This document shows, in pieces, positions 17,070-25,397 of a DNA stretch of 64,000 bases (positions are counted from its first letter, which is position 1; each line of letters opens with the position of its first letter). This DNA is from Nostoc sp. FACHB-110 (GTDB lineage Bacteria > Cyanobacteriota > Cyanobacteriia > Cyanobacteriales > Nostocaceae): NCBI RefSeq assembly GCF_014697425.1, contig NZ_JACJRU010000025.1, positions 49,490 through 113,489 of the forward strand, read 5' to 3'. Under the pieces are notes generated by a model. The model made no database searches and had not been told where the DNA came from. It saw nothing but the letters and a program-made list of their open reading frames with translations. A program made the translations under genes and the position numbers.

Positions 17070-18503
17070 ATGAAAATATTCAAAGAGAAATTAGGCAGAA
17101 TTCTCGCCAGCATTGCTTTAGTTGTTGTCTTGTTAGGCGGCGTAGTTGGTTATACCGCATGGTATCATCTGTTTCGGGAAGTTCCGATTACCTACGCATC
17201 CCCAGAAGAACACTTTAAATATGGTTCCATTGGGACAGAACCCTCCCAAGGTGTACCCTATTGGATTTGGTTAGTTTTACCGCGAATTTTTGCCGACAAA
17301 CTACCCCATCCTGGGGGCTATACTGCTTTAGGAATTACCTGGGAAGAAGGCAAAGAAACACCAGTGGGTTTTACCAAAAAAACCATTGGTTTTCCCAGGG
17401 TGGGAATAACTTGCGCCGTCTGTCATACCGCCACTTATAGAACCAGTCCCCTAGAAAAACCCCACATCTTTCCGGCTGGCCCTTCCAGCAAATTTGATTT
17501 GCAAGGATACATTCGCTTTTTGGGTGCAACCGCCAAAGACCCCAGATTTAACGCCGACTCTATCCTCGATGAAATCAAATATAACCATGAATTTTCGTGG
17601 ATAGAAAACTTACTCTATCGCTTTTTGATTATTCCCCAAACCAAAAAAGCCCTACTCAAACAAGATGCAGACTTCGCTTGGATGAATTCTCGTCCGAATT
17701 GGGGGCCTGGTCGGATTGATCCGTTTAATCCAGTGAAATTCAATACCTTACAGCTACCCCAAGACGACACCATCGGTAATTCCGATATGATGCCGATTTG
17801 GAATCAGAAACTGCATCAAAATTTTGCCCTGCATTGGGATGGTTTAGAAACTTCCCTCAAAGAAACTGTGCAAACAGGGGCAATTGGTGACGGTGCAACC
17901 AAAGATTCCTTACCTGTGGCTGATTTGCAGCGAGTCGAAGACTATATCACCGAACTCTCACCGCCTAAATATCCCTTTACAGTGGATGAGAAATTAGCGG
18001 CTAAAGGTAGTCAAATTTTTGCGAGTAATTGTGCATCTTGTCACGCCTTTGGTGGCGAAAGAACTGGAACAGTCATCCCTGTAGATGAAGTAGGAACAGA
18101 CCGCCATCGCCTGGATATGTGGACACAACAAGCAGCCGAAACCTATAACCACTTTGGTGATGGCTATCCTTGGGACTTTAGCCAATTACGCAAAACCGAT
18201 GGCTATGTTTCTGTATCGTTGGATGGATTATGGATTAGAGCGCCATATCTGCACAACGGTTCTGTACCATCGTTGCAAGACTTGTTAGCCAAACCAGAGA
18301 ATCGTCCCAAGACCTTTTATCGGGGTTACGATGTCTACGATTCGCAAAAAGTTGGCTTTGTTTCCGAAGGCGAAGAAGCTAAACGTGTAGGTTTTAAATA
18401 CGATACAAGCGTTGCTGCCAACTCCAATCAGGGACATACTTACGGTACTGATTTAGCTAGTGACGATAAACAAGCACTAATTGAGTACTTGAAAACTCTG
18501 TGA
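17070..18503 (+). CDS. Membrane-anchored di-haem c-type cytochrome (copy 2)
   Basis: A 477-residue paralogue of the 15127 gene. A membrane segment at residues 10-32 anchors it. The haem sites are CAVCH (residues 115-119) and CASCH (321-325). GLWIRAPYLHNGSVPSLQDLL and NQGHTYGTDL near the C terminus match the other copy. The ATG at 17070 follows AGGAG (17053-17057); an ATG at 17060 is out of frame and closes at once. The two copies are well diverged, so the pair is not a recent duplication and probably has separate roles. Di-haem peroxidase-type chemistry or electron transfer is likely, with substrate unknown. Confidence 0.87.
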   Translation: MKIFKEKLGRILASIALVVVLLGGVVGYTAWYHLFREVPITYASPEEHFKYGSIGTEPSQGVPYWIWLVLPRIFADKLPHPGGYTALGITWEEGKETPVGFTKKTIGFPRVGITCAVCHTATYRTSPLEKPHIFPAGPSSKFDLQGYIRFLGATAKDPRFNADSILDEIKYNHEFSWIENLLYRFLIIPQTKKALLKQDADFAWMNSRPNWGPGRIDPFNPVKFNTLQLPQDDTIGNSDMMPIWNQKLHQNFALHWDGLETSLKETVQTGAIGDGATKDSLPVADLQRVEDYITELSPPKYPFTVDEKLAAKGSQIFASNCASCHAFGGERTGTVIPVDEVGTDRHRLDMWTQQAAETYNHFGDGYPWDFSQLRKTDGYVSVSLDGLWIRAPYLHNGSVPSLQDLLAKPENRPKTFYRGYDVYDSQKVGFVSEGEEAKRVGFKYDTSVAANSNQGHTYGTDLASDDKQALIEYLKTL

Positions 18504-18555
18504 ATCCCAGCAGCATCGTAGTTTAGTTCAAAACTTGCAAAAAAGAGGTGTTGTA

Positions 18556-19545
18556 ATGGCTACAGACTACGTTTTGTTTGTACATGGTGTGACTATTCGC
18601 AACCCAAACTACGCTGATGAATTGTTTCAACGTCTAGAAAAAAGTGCTAAGGATCGCCACTTCCAAAAAATCGCTTTTTATTGGGGTGATTTGAATCAGG
18701 AACCAGAAAATCGGCTTCTAAAACACCTGAAAAGTTCCCCTGCTTGGAATCAGATGTGGTTCCGCGATGTTCGAGAACAGCAAATTCTACCATTTACGGG
18801 AGATGCGGCCCTTTATATCAGCCGTTATGTTGGTGCAGAAGTTGTTTTCAAACTCAAAAAAGCGACGGAAGAATTACATCACGCCCAAAGCGACGATTGT
18901 CTGCACATAGTAACCCATAGCTGGGGAACGGTCATTTTATTTGACATTTTATTTGCTAGTCGTTGGGAAGATCAAGATGCGCCTGGCCATAAGGAAGTGA
19001 TGGCTATCCGTGATGCCATTTTTGGTGTAGATGGAGAAAAGCGCGATCGTTCTGAGGGGATTAAAATTGCTAGTCTTCACACAATGGGTTCGCCTGTCGC
19101 TATCTTTAGTTTGACTGATGTTAAATCAGATCAAGATGAAACTCAAACTACGCCCAAACTTCAGTCGTTAAGTCAAAATCAAACTGTTTCCAGTAGCCAT
19201 GACATTACACCCAAGCTGCAAACATTATTAAAGTCTTTGCAAGAAGCAGCACCCCTCAACCGAAAACTAACTTGGTGGAACTATATTCATCCGGCTGATC
19301 CTATTGCTTACCCATTGCAAACACTAATGACAGATTTAGTAGATGGTTATGAGGATATCTTAGATATTCAAGATATTCTTACCCAAAATACAGGATGGCT
19401 AGGAGGGTTAGAAAATCTCATTGCTAACTCTCCGTTAGCCCAAACTCAATTACCCTTGTTGCTATCTCTGCTACCCAATAATCCACATGGTAGTTACTGG
19501 CATAACGATACTGTAATTAAAAAAATCATTCAAAGATTTACATAA
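18556..19545 (+). CDS. Alpha/beta-hydrolase-like protein
   Basis: The first in-frame codon is TTG at 18535, but ATG 18556 follows AGAGGTG and begins the conserved part (TDYVLFVHGVTIRNP). FVHG is a typical hydrolase strand, and IVTHSWGTVI contains the nucleophile elbow (G/T-H-S-W-G) at about residue 120. A GSPV segment and a late HGSYWHND could supply the third catalytic residue. The protein is soluble with no signal. It sits 52 bp after the second cytochrome and before the lipoxygenase. A perfect palindrome follows its stop. Serine hydrolase activity on an ester or lactone is plausible; the substrate is unknown. Confidence 0.75.
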   Translation: MATDYVLFVHGVTIRNPNYADELFQRLEKSAKDRHFQKIAFYWGDLNQEPENRLLKHLKSSPAWNQMWFRDVREQQILPFTGDAALYISRYVGAEVVFKLKKATEELHHAQSDDCLHIVTHSWGTVILFDILFASRWEDQDAPGHKEVMAIRDAIFGVDGEKRDRSEGIKIASLHTMGSPVAIFSLTDVKSDQDETQTTPKLQSLSQNQTVSSSHDITPKLQTLLKSLQEAAPLNRKLTWWNYIHPADPIAYPLQTLMTDLVDGYEDILDIQDILTQNTGWLGGLENLIANSPLAQTQLPLLLSLLPNNPHGSYWHNDTVIKKIIQRFT

Positions 19546-19573
19546 ATGCAAAGATAGGTGCATTTTCATAATT

Positions 19574-19595
19574 TTCCTCAGAAATTTCTGAGGAA
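19574..19595. terminator. Perfect 22-bp palindrome after the hydrolase
   Basis: TTCCTCAGAAA pairs with TTTCTGAGGAA without a loop gap, and AGTTTTTATT follows. It may partly end the upstream transcript before the lipoxygenase. Confidence 0.5.
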
Positions 19596-19628
19596 TTATC
19601 AGTTTTTATTTACCGCTCCAACACCATC

Positions 19629-21269
19629 ATGAAACCATATTTACCCCAGGTAGATCCTAATCCCAGTCTTCGGAAAGATGAGCTAGTAAAAAACCAATCA
19701 GATTATAAATTTAATCATGATTATCTAGCTCCCATCCCAGTTATTGATAAAGTCCCCCACCAAGAAATTTTCTCTGCTGAATATACAGCTAAACGCCTCG
19801 CTAGTATGGCGAATTTAGCACCCAATATGCTAGCAGCCAAAGCCAGAAATTTTCTTGACCCCCTCGATGAATTAGAAGAATACGAAGAACTATTAACATT
19901 ACTGCCGAAACCAGCAGTCATCAAAAACTACAAAACAGATTCATGTTTTGCCGAACAACGATTATCTGGTGCTAACCCATTAGCAATTCGGCGAATTGAT
20001 ACCTTACCAGAAAATCTAGGCATCACCAATGCTCATTTTCAAAAATCTGTCGGTACAGAAAGCAATTTAGAAGCCGCTCTCAAAGAGGGTAAACTATATT
20101 TATTAGATTATCCCACACTGTTTGATATTCAAGGTGGCACTTTCCAAAATGTGAGAAAGTATTTACCTAAACCTCAAGCTTTATTTTACTGGCATAGTAA
20201 CGGCGCACCCAACGGTGGCTCACTACTTCCTATCGCCATCAAATTAAATAATGATGCTGGTACAGACGGATTGATTTACACTCCCGATGACCCTTATCTT
20301 GATTGGTTCTTGGCAAAAACTAGTGTGCAAATTGCTGATGGTAATCATCAAGAATTGGGTAGTCACTTTTCATATACTCATGCAGTGATGGCTCCTTTTT
20401 GTATTGCCACTGCACGCCAATTAGCTACGAATCATCCCATCGCTTTATTACTCAAACCGCACTTCCGGTTTATGTTATTTGATAACGACTTGGGACGCAC
20501 TCACTTTTTACAACCAGGCGGCCCAGTGGATGAATTCATGGCGGGTAGTTTGGAAGAATCTTTAACTTTTGTAGTCAAAACTTATCAAGAGTGGAGTGTT
20601 GATAAGTTTGTCTTCCCCACACTCATGAAGAGTCAAAATATGGATGACCCAGAAATATTACCGCACTTTCCTTTTAGGGATGATGGTATGTTAATTTGGG
20701 ATGCCATTAAAAAGTTTGTCACCGACTATTTGCAACTTTATTACAAAACTCCGCAAGACTTAAGCGAAGATTATGAATTGCAAAATTGGGTCAGAGAATT
20801 AATTGCTCAAGATGGTGGCCGAGTTAAGGGAGTCCCCGAAAAAATTGCAACTATTGACCAATTAATTCAAATTATTACGGTAGTAGTTTTTACTTGCGCT
20901 CCGTTTCATTCGGCCTTGAATTTTTCTCAGTACGAATATATGGCTTTCGTACCCAATATGCCCTATGCAGCTTATCAGCCAACTCCAGCAACTAAGGGTA
21001 TAGATATGCCAACTCTGATGAATATCTTGCCACCATTTAAACAAGCGGCTGACCAAGTAATGTGGACACATATTTTAACATCATACCATTATGATAAATT
21101 GGGTTATTATGATGAAGAATTTGCTGATCCCTTGGCGCAAGAAATGTTAGTGCAGTTCCAACAGAATTTGCATGACATAGAACGTCAAATAGACATTAGA
21201 AATCAAACTCGTCCTATCCCTTATAACTATCTCAAGCCTTCTCAAATTATTAACAGTATCAATACTTGA
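19629..21269 (+). CDS. Lipoxygenase, PLAT-less bacterial type
   Basis: A 546-residue catalytic lipoxygenase domain without the N-terminal PLAT domain. The non-haem iron ligands are His246 and His251 (HFSYTHAVMAPF) and His427 and Asn431 (FHSALNFSQYEYMAF). The family adds dioxygen to polyunsaturated fatty acids to give hydroperoxides. The chain ends ...QIINSINT, whereas most lipoxygenases end in Ile, whose carboxylate is the fifth ligand; here Thr takes that place. The usual PNMP motif after the second ligand pair is present (FVPNMPYAAY). No signal peptide is seen. A strong hairpin follows (21287-21330). Regio- and stereospecificity cannot be read with confidence. Confidence 0.93.
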   Translation: MKPYLPQVDPNPSLRKDELVKNQSDYKFNHDYLAPIPVIDKVPHQEIFSAEYTAKRLASMANLAPNMLAAKARNFLDPLDELEEYEELLTLLPKPAVIKNYKTDSCFAEQRLSGANPLAIRRIDTLPENLGITNAHFQKSVGTESNLEAALKEGKLYLLDYPTLFDIQGGTFQNVRKYLPKPQALFYWHSNGAPNGGSLLPIAIKLNNDAGTDGLIYTPDDPYLDWFLAKTSVQIADGNHQELGSHFSYTHAVMAPFCIATARQLATNHPIALLLKPHFRFMLFDNDLGRTHFLQPGGPVDEFMAGSLEESLTFVVKTYQEWSVDKFVFPTLMKSQNMDDPEILPHFPFRDDGMLIWDAIKKFVTDYLQLYYKTPQDLSEDYELQNWVRELIAQDGGRVKGVPEKIATIDQLIQIITVVVFTCAPFHSALNFSQYEYMAFVPNMPYAAYQPTPATKGIDMPTLMNILPPFKQAADQVMWTHILTSYHYDKLGYYDEEFADPLAQEMLVQFQQNLHDIERQIDIRNQTRPIPYNYLKPSQIINSINT

Positions 21270-21286
21270 TGGGATAAGTTAAAAGT

Positions 21287-21330
21287 AAAAAGGTAAAAGT
21301 AAAAAATATCCTTTTACCTTTTTATTTTGT
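21287..21330 (+). terminator. Intrinsic terminator after the lipoxygenase
   Basis: AAAAAGGTAAAAG (21287-21299) pairs perfectly with CTTTTACCTTTTT (21311-21323), followed by ATTTTG. This is the clearest transcript end in the cluster. Confidence 0.7.
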
Positions 21331-21357
21331 GAGGATCTACCAAAACAGGAGAAACCA

Positions 21358-21663
21358 ATGTCAGATACAAAAGTCACAGTCACCGCGCGTTTAAAGGTTA
21401 AACCAGGTTTAGAGGACAGATTTAGGCAAGAATTTGAGCCAGTGATTGCTTTAACTCGTACGGAAGATGGATGTATTAATTATGATTTACATCAATCTGT
21501 TGAAGACCCATCTTTATTTTTGCTGCATGAGAATTGGGCGAGTGAAGCTATTTTAAATGAGCATTTACAGCAGCCTTATATTAGAGAGCTTGGTGCTAAA
21601 TCTGCAGAATATCTGGTAGAGCCGCCAGAAATTAAATTATGGCAACAGATTGTTAATAATTAA
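21358..21663 (+). CDS. ABM-domain (quinol monooxygenase YgiN-like) protein
   Basis: A 101-residue dimeric alpha/beta barrel protein of the antibiotic biosynthesis monooxygenase fold, with TVTARLKVKPGLEDRF, the central EDGCINYDLHQS and ENWASEAILNEHLQ. Members such as YgiN act on quinols, and others on aromatic or haem substrates; no cofactor is needed. It has a strong ribosome binding site (AGGAG) right after the lipoxygenase terminator, so it may be its own unit. It could handle quinone or oxidised lipid by-products of the neighbouring enzymes (inference). Confidence 0.85.
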   Translation: MSDTKVTVTARLKVKPGLEDRFRQEFEPVIALTRTEDGCINYDLHQSVEDPSLFLLHENWASEAILNEHLQQPYIRELGAKSAEYLVEPPEIKLWQQIVNN

Positions 21664-21679
21664 TTTCGATTAAAGCTAG

Positions 21680-21716
21680 ATCCCCTCTAAGTGTTTTTTA
21701 TCAGTTCAGGGGGGAT
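21680..21716. terminator. Weak hairpin after the ABM gene
   Basis: ATCCCCTCT and AGGGGGGAT pair with one mismatch or bulge around a 19-base loop. The T run lies in the loop, so termination is doubtful. Confidence 0.3.
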
Positions 21717-21752
21717 TTAACTGTTTATTGCTCATTTAATGTGGGAAAAACA

Positions 21753-22820
21753 ATGGCCGCAAAGGTGTTATTGTATGGTGCAACTGGCTATGCAGGTAAA
21801 CTAATAGCGGAAACTGCAAAAAGTCAGGGTGTAGAATTAATTTTGGCTGGGCGAAATCAGAGTGGATTGGTATCAATAGCTGAACAATGCAACTTTGATT
21901 TTCGTGTTTTTGGGTTAGATGATTTTCAGGCGATCGCCCGCGCTTTAGAAGATGTTAAAGTTGTTCTCAATTGTGCCGGGCCTTTTGCGAAAACTGCCAA
22001 ATCATTAGTTGATGTCTGCTTAAAAACCCAAACCCACTATCTAGATATAGCCGGGGAAGTTCCTGAATTTGCCGCTTTAGAAGCCCGCGATAGTGAAGCC
22101 AAAAATGCTGGAATTATGCTGCTTCCCGGTGTGGGATTTGGGGTTGTACCAACTGATTGTATTGCTGTCTATCTCAAATCTCTATTACCAAGTGCTACAA
22201 CACTCACATTAATCTACGAAACCGAGGGCGGTGTCTCCCAAGGGACGGCAAACACTGTTTTACCAAACTTACATGAAATAGGTGTAGTCAGAAAAGCAGG
22301 TAAACTAGTTGCTGCCAAACCAGCCGAGAAAAAGCGCAAAGTTGATTTTGGTGTGGGGCCAGTTACCGCAGTCACTAACCCTTGGCGTGCTGATATTGTT
22401 ACAGCCTTCCACAGTACTGGCATTCCTAACATAGAAGCTTATACAGTATTTCCTGGCCCTATCAGTTTCTTGATGGAAAGCAGTCATTATTTAGGATGGT
22501 TGTTTAGTTCTTCCCCCTGCCAAAGTGCTTTAGTCAGTTTGATTAAAAAATTACCACCAGGCCCCAGCCCAGCCGAACGCGCTCAAGGTAAAGTCAGAGT
22601 CATGGGTATTGCTGAAGACGAAACTGGCCGCCAAGTCACCGCCCAACTAACTGGCCCAGAAGCTTATGATTTTACAGCTTTAGCTGCATTAGCAATTATC
22701 CAACGAATTCTTAAAGGAGAAGCCAAATCAGGTTTCCAAACTCCGGCCAGTGTTTACGGTACTGATTTGGTTTTAGATATTCCTAGTGTGGTTTTTGCTC
22801 ACCAACTTACTCACGCATAA
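21753..22820 (+). CDS. Saccharopine-dehydrogenase-family NAD(P)-binding reductase
   Basis: The frame also has GTG at 21741, but ATG 21753 begins the conserved Rossmann sequence AAKVLLYGATGYAGKLIAE. Downstream features (LNCAGPFAKTA, THYLDIAGEVPEF, LPGVGFGVVPTDC) match the saccharopine-dehydrogenase-like and trans-acting enoyl-reductase group rather than true lysine-pathway enzymes. The protein has 355 residues from this start and is soluble. Relatives reduce enoyl or enone groups or have unknown substrates. It lies 90 bp after the ABM gene and 116 bp before xdhC. With the flavoprotein at the head of the cluster it would be a second reductase for unsaturated carbonyls (inference). Confidence 0.82.
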   Translation: MAAKVLLYGATGYAGKLIAETAKSQGVELILAGRNQSGLVSIAEQCNFDFRVFGLDDFQAIARALEDVKVVLNCAGPFAKTAKSLVDVCLKTQTHYLDIAGEVPEFAALEARDSEAKNAGIMLLPGVGFGVVPTDCIAVYLKSLLPSATTLTLIYETEGGVSQGTANTVLPNLHEIGVVRKAGKLVAAKPAEKKRKVDFGVGPVTAVTNPWRADIVTAFHSTGIPNIEAYTVFPGPISFLMESSHYLGWLFSSSPCQSALVSLIKKLPPGPSPAERAQGKVRVMGIAEDETGRQVTAQLTGPEAYDFTALAALAIIQRILKGEAKSGFQTPASVYGTDLVLDIPSVVFAHQLTHA

Positions 22821-22936
22821 TTAAAACTTTGGGCGATTTTGGGTATAAATCTGTAATCAGACAGTTGATTTTTGTATGGGTTTTATCAGGAGTTGATATC
22901 CTGATCCCAAATACAAATAGTTCTACTGTTGTGCTG

Positions 22937-24088
22937 ATGAAAGAACTTCAAAATATACTTGCAGCTTATCAGCAAGCTCAAAATCAAGGAGAGTTCACCG
23001 CCCTAGCGACAGTGGTGAAAACTAGCGGCTCTGTATATCGTCGTCCTGGTGCTAGGATGTTGCTAACGGAATCTGGACAAATGATTGGTTGTGTCAGTGG
23101 CGGTTGTTTGGAAAGCGATGTGTTTGAACTTGCCCAACCACTGATGTTTTATGGTGGTGAACCTGTTGTTGCTAAATATGACACCACAGCCAGCGACGAT
23201 ATTGTTTGGGGTTTTGGTCTAGGTTGCAATGGTGTGGTTGAGGTTTTAATTGAGCCACTGTCTGACTCTTTAGCTGAACAACAATTAGAATTTATCAGCG
23301 AATGTCTGTATGGTCAGCAACCAGGGGTGATGGCAACGGTTTTTCGGGTAACAGCGAAAAGTAATGTCCGGGTAGCTGCTCGATTACTCTTAAAACCAGA
23401 CAATATGGTTGTGAATGGTATTGAAGATGCAACTTTGGCTCACCAAGTTTTAACAGATGCTCACCAAGCATTAAAAACCAATCGTTCGCGTGTAGAAAGC
23501 TACAAATTACAGGGTGGAACTGCTGAAGTATTTTTAGAAGTTATTCATCCTTTGGTTCCTTTGGTGGTGTTTGGTGCTGGTCATGATGCAATGCCAGTGG
23601 TGAACTTAGCTAAACACCAAGGTTGGCACGTTACAGTTGTGGATAACCGACCAGGATACATTACTGCTGGGCGTTTTCCTGATGCTGACCAAATTATTTT
23701 TAGCGATCCCCAAGCCATTCAAAATCACTGTATTTTGACATCAAACACAGTGGCTGTAGTGATGACGCATCAATACAAGAGTGATTTAGCTTTGTTAAAA
23801 ACGTTGTTATCCTCATCAGTGCGTTACATCGGGATTTTAGGGCCAAAAAGTCGCACTCAAAAGTTATTGCAAGATTTAAAATCACTAGGTTTTATCCCCA
23901 CCGATGCACAGTTGCAGCGTTTGTTTGGGCCTGTGGGTTTGGATATTGGTGCAGATTCACCAGAAGCGATCGCTCTTTCCATCGTAGCGGAAATTCAAGC
24001 TGTTTTAGCAAATCGCTCAGGTGGTTGCCTAAGAACAAGGGTTGGCTCAATTCACCAAGAAGAAATATCATGTCTAGTGTCGGTTTAA
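22937..24088 (+). CDS. xdhC: XdhC/CoxI-family molybdo-hydroxylase maturation factor
   Basis: The frame is open from TTG 22829, but the conserved protein starts at ATG 22937 (MKELQNILAAYQQAQ). The N-terminal XdhC/CoxI domain has GSVYRRPGARML and GCVSGGCLESDVF. The C-terminal Rossmann domain has VVFGAGHDAMPVV and VVDNRPGY. XdhC-type proteins bind molybdenum cofactor, help its sulfuration and insert it into xanthine-dehydrogenase-family enzymes (established). It overlaps the MocA-like gene by 19 bp, so the two are translationally coupled. No molybdenum hydroxylase gene is in the window, so its client is elsewhere or lost. Confidence 0.88.
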   Translation: MKELQNILAAYQQAQNQGEFTALATVVKTSGSVYRRPGARMLLTESGQMIGCVSGGCLESDVFELAQPLMFYGGEPVVAKYDTTASDDIVWGFGLGCNGVVEVLIEPLSDSLAEQQLEFISECLYGQQPGVMATVFRVTAKSNVRVAARLLLKPDNMVVNGIEDATLAHQVLTDAHQALKTNRSRVESYKLQGGTAEVFLEVIHPLVPLVVFGAGHDAMPVVNLAKHQGWHVTVVDNRPGYITAGRFPDADQIIFSDPQAIQNHCILTSNTVAVVMTHQYKSDLALLKTLLSSSVRYIGILGPKSRTQKLLQDLKSLGFIPTDAQLQRLFGPVGLDIGADSPEAIALSIVAEIQAVLANRSGGCLRTRVGSIHQEEISCLVSV

Positions 24089-24657
24089 TCATTCTGGCCG
24101 CTGGGGCATCGACGCGGATGGGAACGCCCAAACAACTACTACAATACAATCAGCAAAGTTTAATTCGACACGTTGCACAAATAGCGATCGCCTCAGTCTG
24201 TCAGCCAGTTATAGTTGTACTAGGCTCTAAGGCTGAAGTTATTCAACCAGAAATTCAGCCGCTACCAATACATATAGTAATCAATTCAGATTGGCATCAA
24301 GGAATGAGTAGCTCAATTTGTGCGGGAATAGTAGCCTTAAATGCTATTAGTCCTAACGCAGAGGCTGTTGTTTTGATGCTCTGCGATCAACCTTTGATCA
24401 GTACCCAATTGATTAATCATCTGGTTGAAATATATCACAATAATCTTAAGCGAATTGTGGCTTGTGAATATGCATTTAATTTAGGCGTTCCGGCTTTATT
24501 TCCTCAAACTTTGTTTGAGCAACTCATGAATCTTTCTGGTGCAGTTGGAGCAAAATTTCTTATCAAAAAATATGCCCATAATGTTGTGGCAATCCCTTTT
24601 CCCGAAGGATTAATTGATCTAGATACTCCGGAAGATTACGCAGAGTTAGCCAACTAG
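24070..24657 (+). CDS. MocA/MobA-like nucleotidyltransferase
   Basis: The upstream frame begins at 24025, but ATG 24070 starts the conserved domain (SSVGLIILAAGASTRMGTPK), the signature loop of NTP transferases acting on molybdenum cofactor. LCDQPLIS holds the metal-binding Asp. The 195-residue length fits MocA, which makes molybdopterin cytosine dinucleotide, or MobA, which makes the guanine form. Coupling to XdhC favours a MocA-like role. A terminator (24811-24841) closes the unit. Confidence 0.85.
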   Translation: MSSVGLIILAAGASTRMGTPKQLLQYNQQSLIRHVAQIAIASVCQPVIVVLGSKAEVIQPEIQPLPIHIVINSDWHQGMSSSICAGIVALNAISPNAEAVVLMLCDQPLISTQLINHLVEIYHNNLKRIVACEYAFNLGVPALFPQTLFEQLMNLSGAVGAKFLIKKYAHNVVAIPFPEGLIDLDTPEDYAELAN

Positions 24658-25397
24658 CTACCTTGTGCAGTTGAGATGAAGTTAATTTTAAGAGTTAGCG
24701 ATCGCTATTATCACCTAATTTTGCCAATGCTAGTATAGACACATATACGGAAACAACTATATTTAACCTGAATCTTCAGATTCTAAACCTAAACTCATCA
24801 ACGATCTGCCTACCTCCATCAAAATATGGGGGTATTTTTTTTGTCTAATTTGTTTAAACTCTAAAATATTACGATAATATGACCTCGTAAGTAACCCTGA
24901 AAAAGTTCGTTCGACACCTCAAATATAAGATAAATTAAATACTTAAGTACAAAAAAATACAACAACTCTAGCTTGTAGCTTATTACTTTAGGCTGATTAA
25001 TAAATATCATTTTTCTATTAAAAAAGCATATAAGTAGCCAAACGCGAAATTCCCAAAGTTGTGTAGTAAACAACAAAAACCGTCTAATTTATGTGATAAC
25101 CTCTGTTTAAATCAAGCAAATAGACATCTATTAACCTTATTTATACGTGATGAGTAAATTGAAAAAGAAAATCAATAAATAAAAATATTTGCATCCACAG
25201 TGGGTTGCGAAAAAGCTGATTTTGTGTGTTCGTTCGTGTGTCAACCCTATTCAATGAAATTGTCAAAATCCTTAACTAATTACGTAACAATAATTGCGTA
25301 AAAAGCTCAGATTCTTGTGAATTGCAAACATAGATGCTGGTAATTGCTGTTCCGGCAGTTTTGACAAATAATATTAACTGGCTAAGGAAAACTCACT
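24658..25397. other. Intergenic region, AT-rich
   Basis: Apart from the hairpin at 24811-24841 and the next gene's ribosome binding site (AAGGA near 25384), I see nothing to name. A 71-codon minus-strand frame (24861-25076) is AT-rich random-looking sequence and is not called. Confidence 0.55.
24811..24841 (+). terminator. Intrinsic terminator of the xdhC/mocA-like unit
   Basis: TACCTCCA (24811-24818) pairs with TGGGGGTA (24826-24833, one G-T pair) and is followed by a run of eight T. Confidence 0.75.

Noticed and set aside
24861..25076. 71-residue minus-strand protein
   Set aside because: Low-complexity AT-rich sequence without a start signal or family resemblance.
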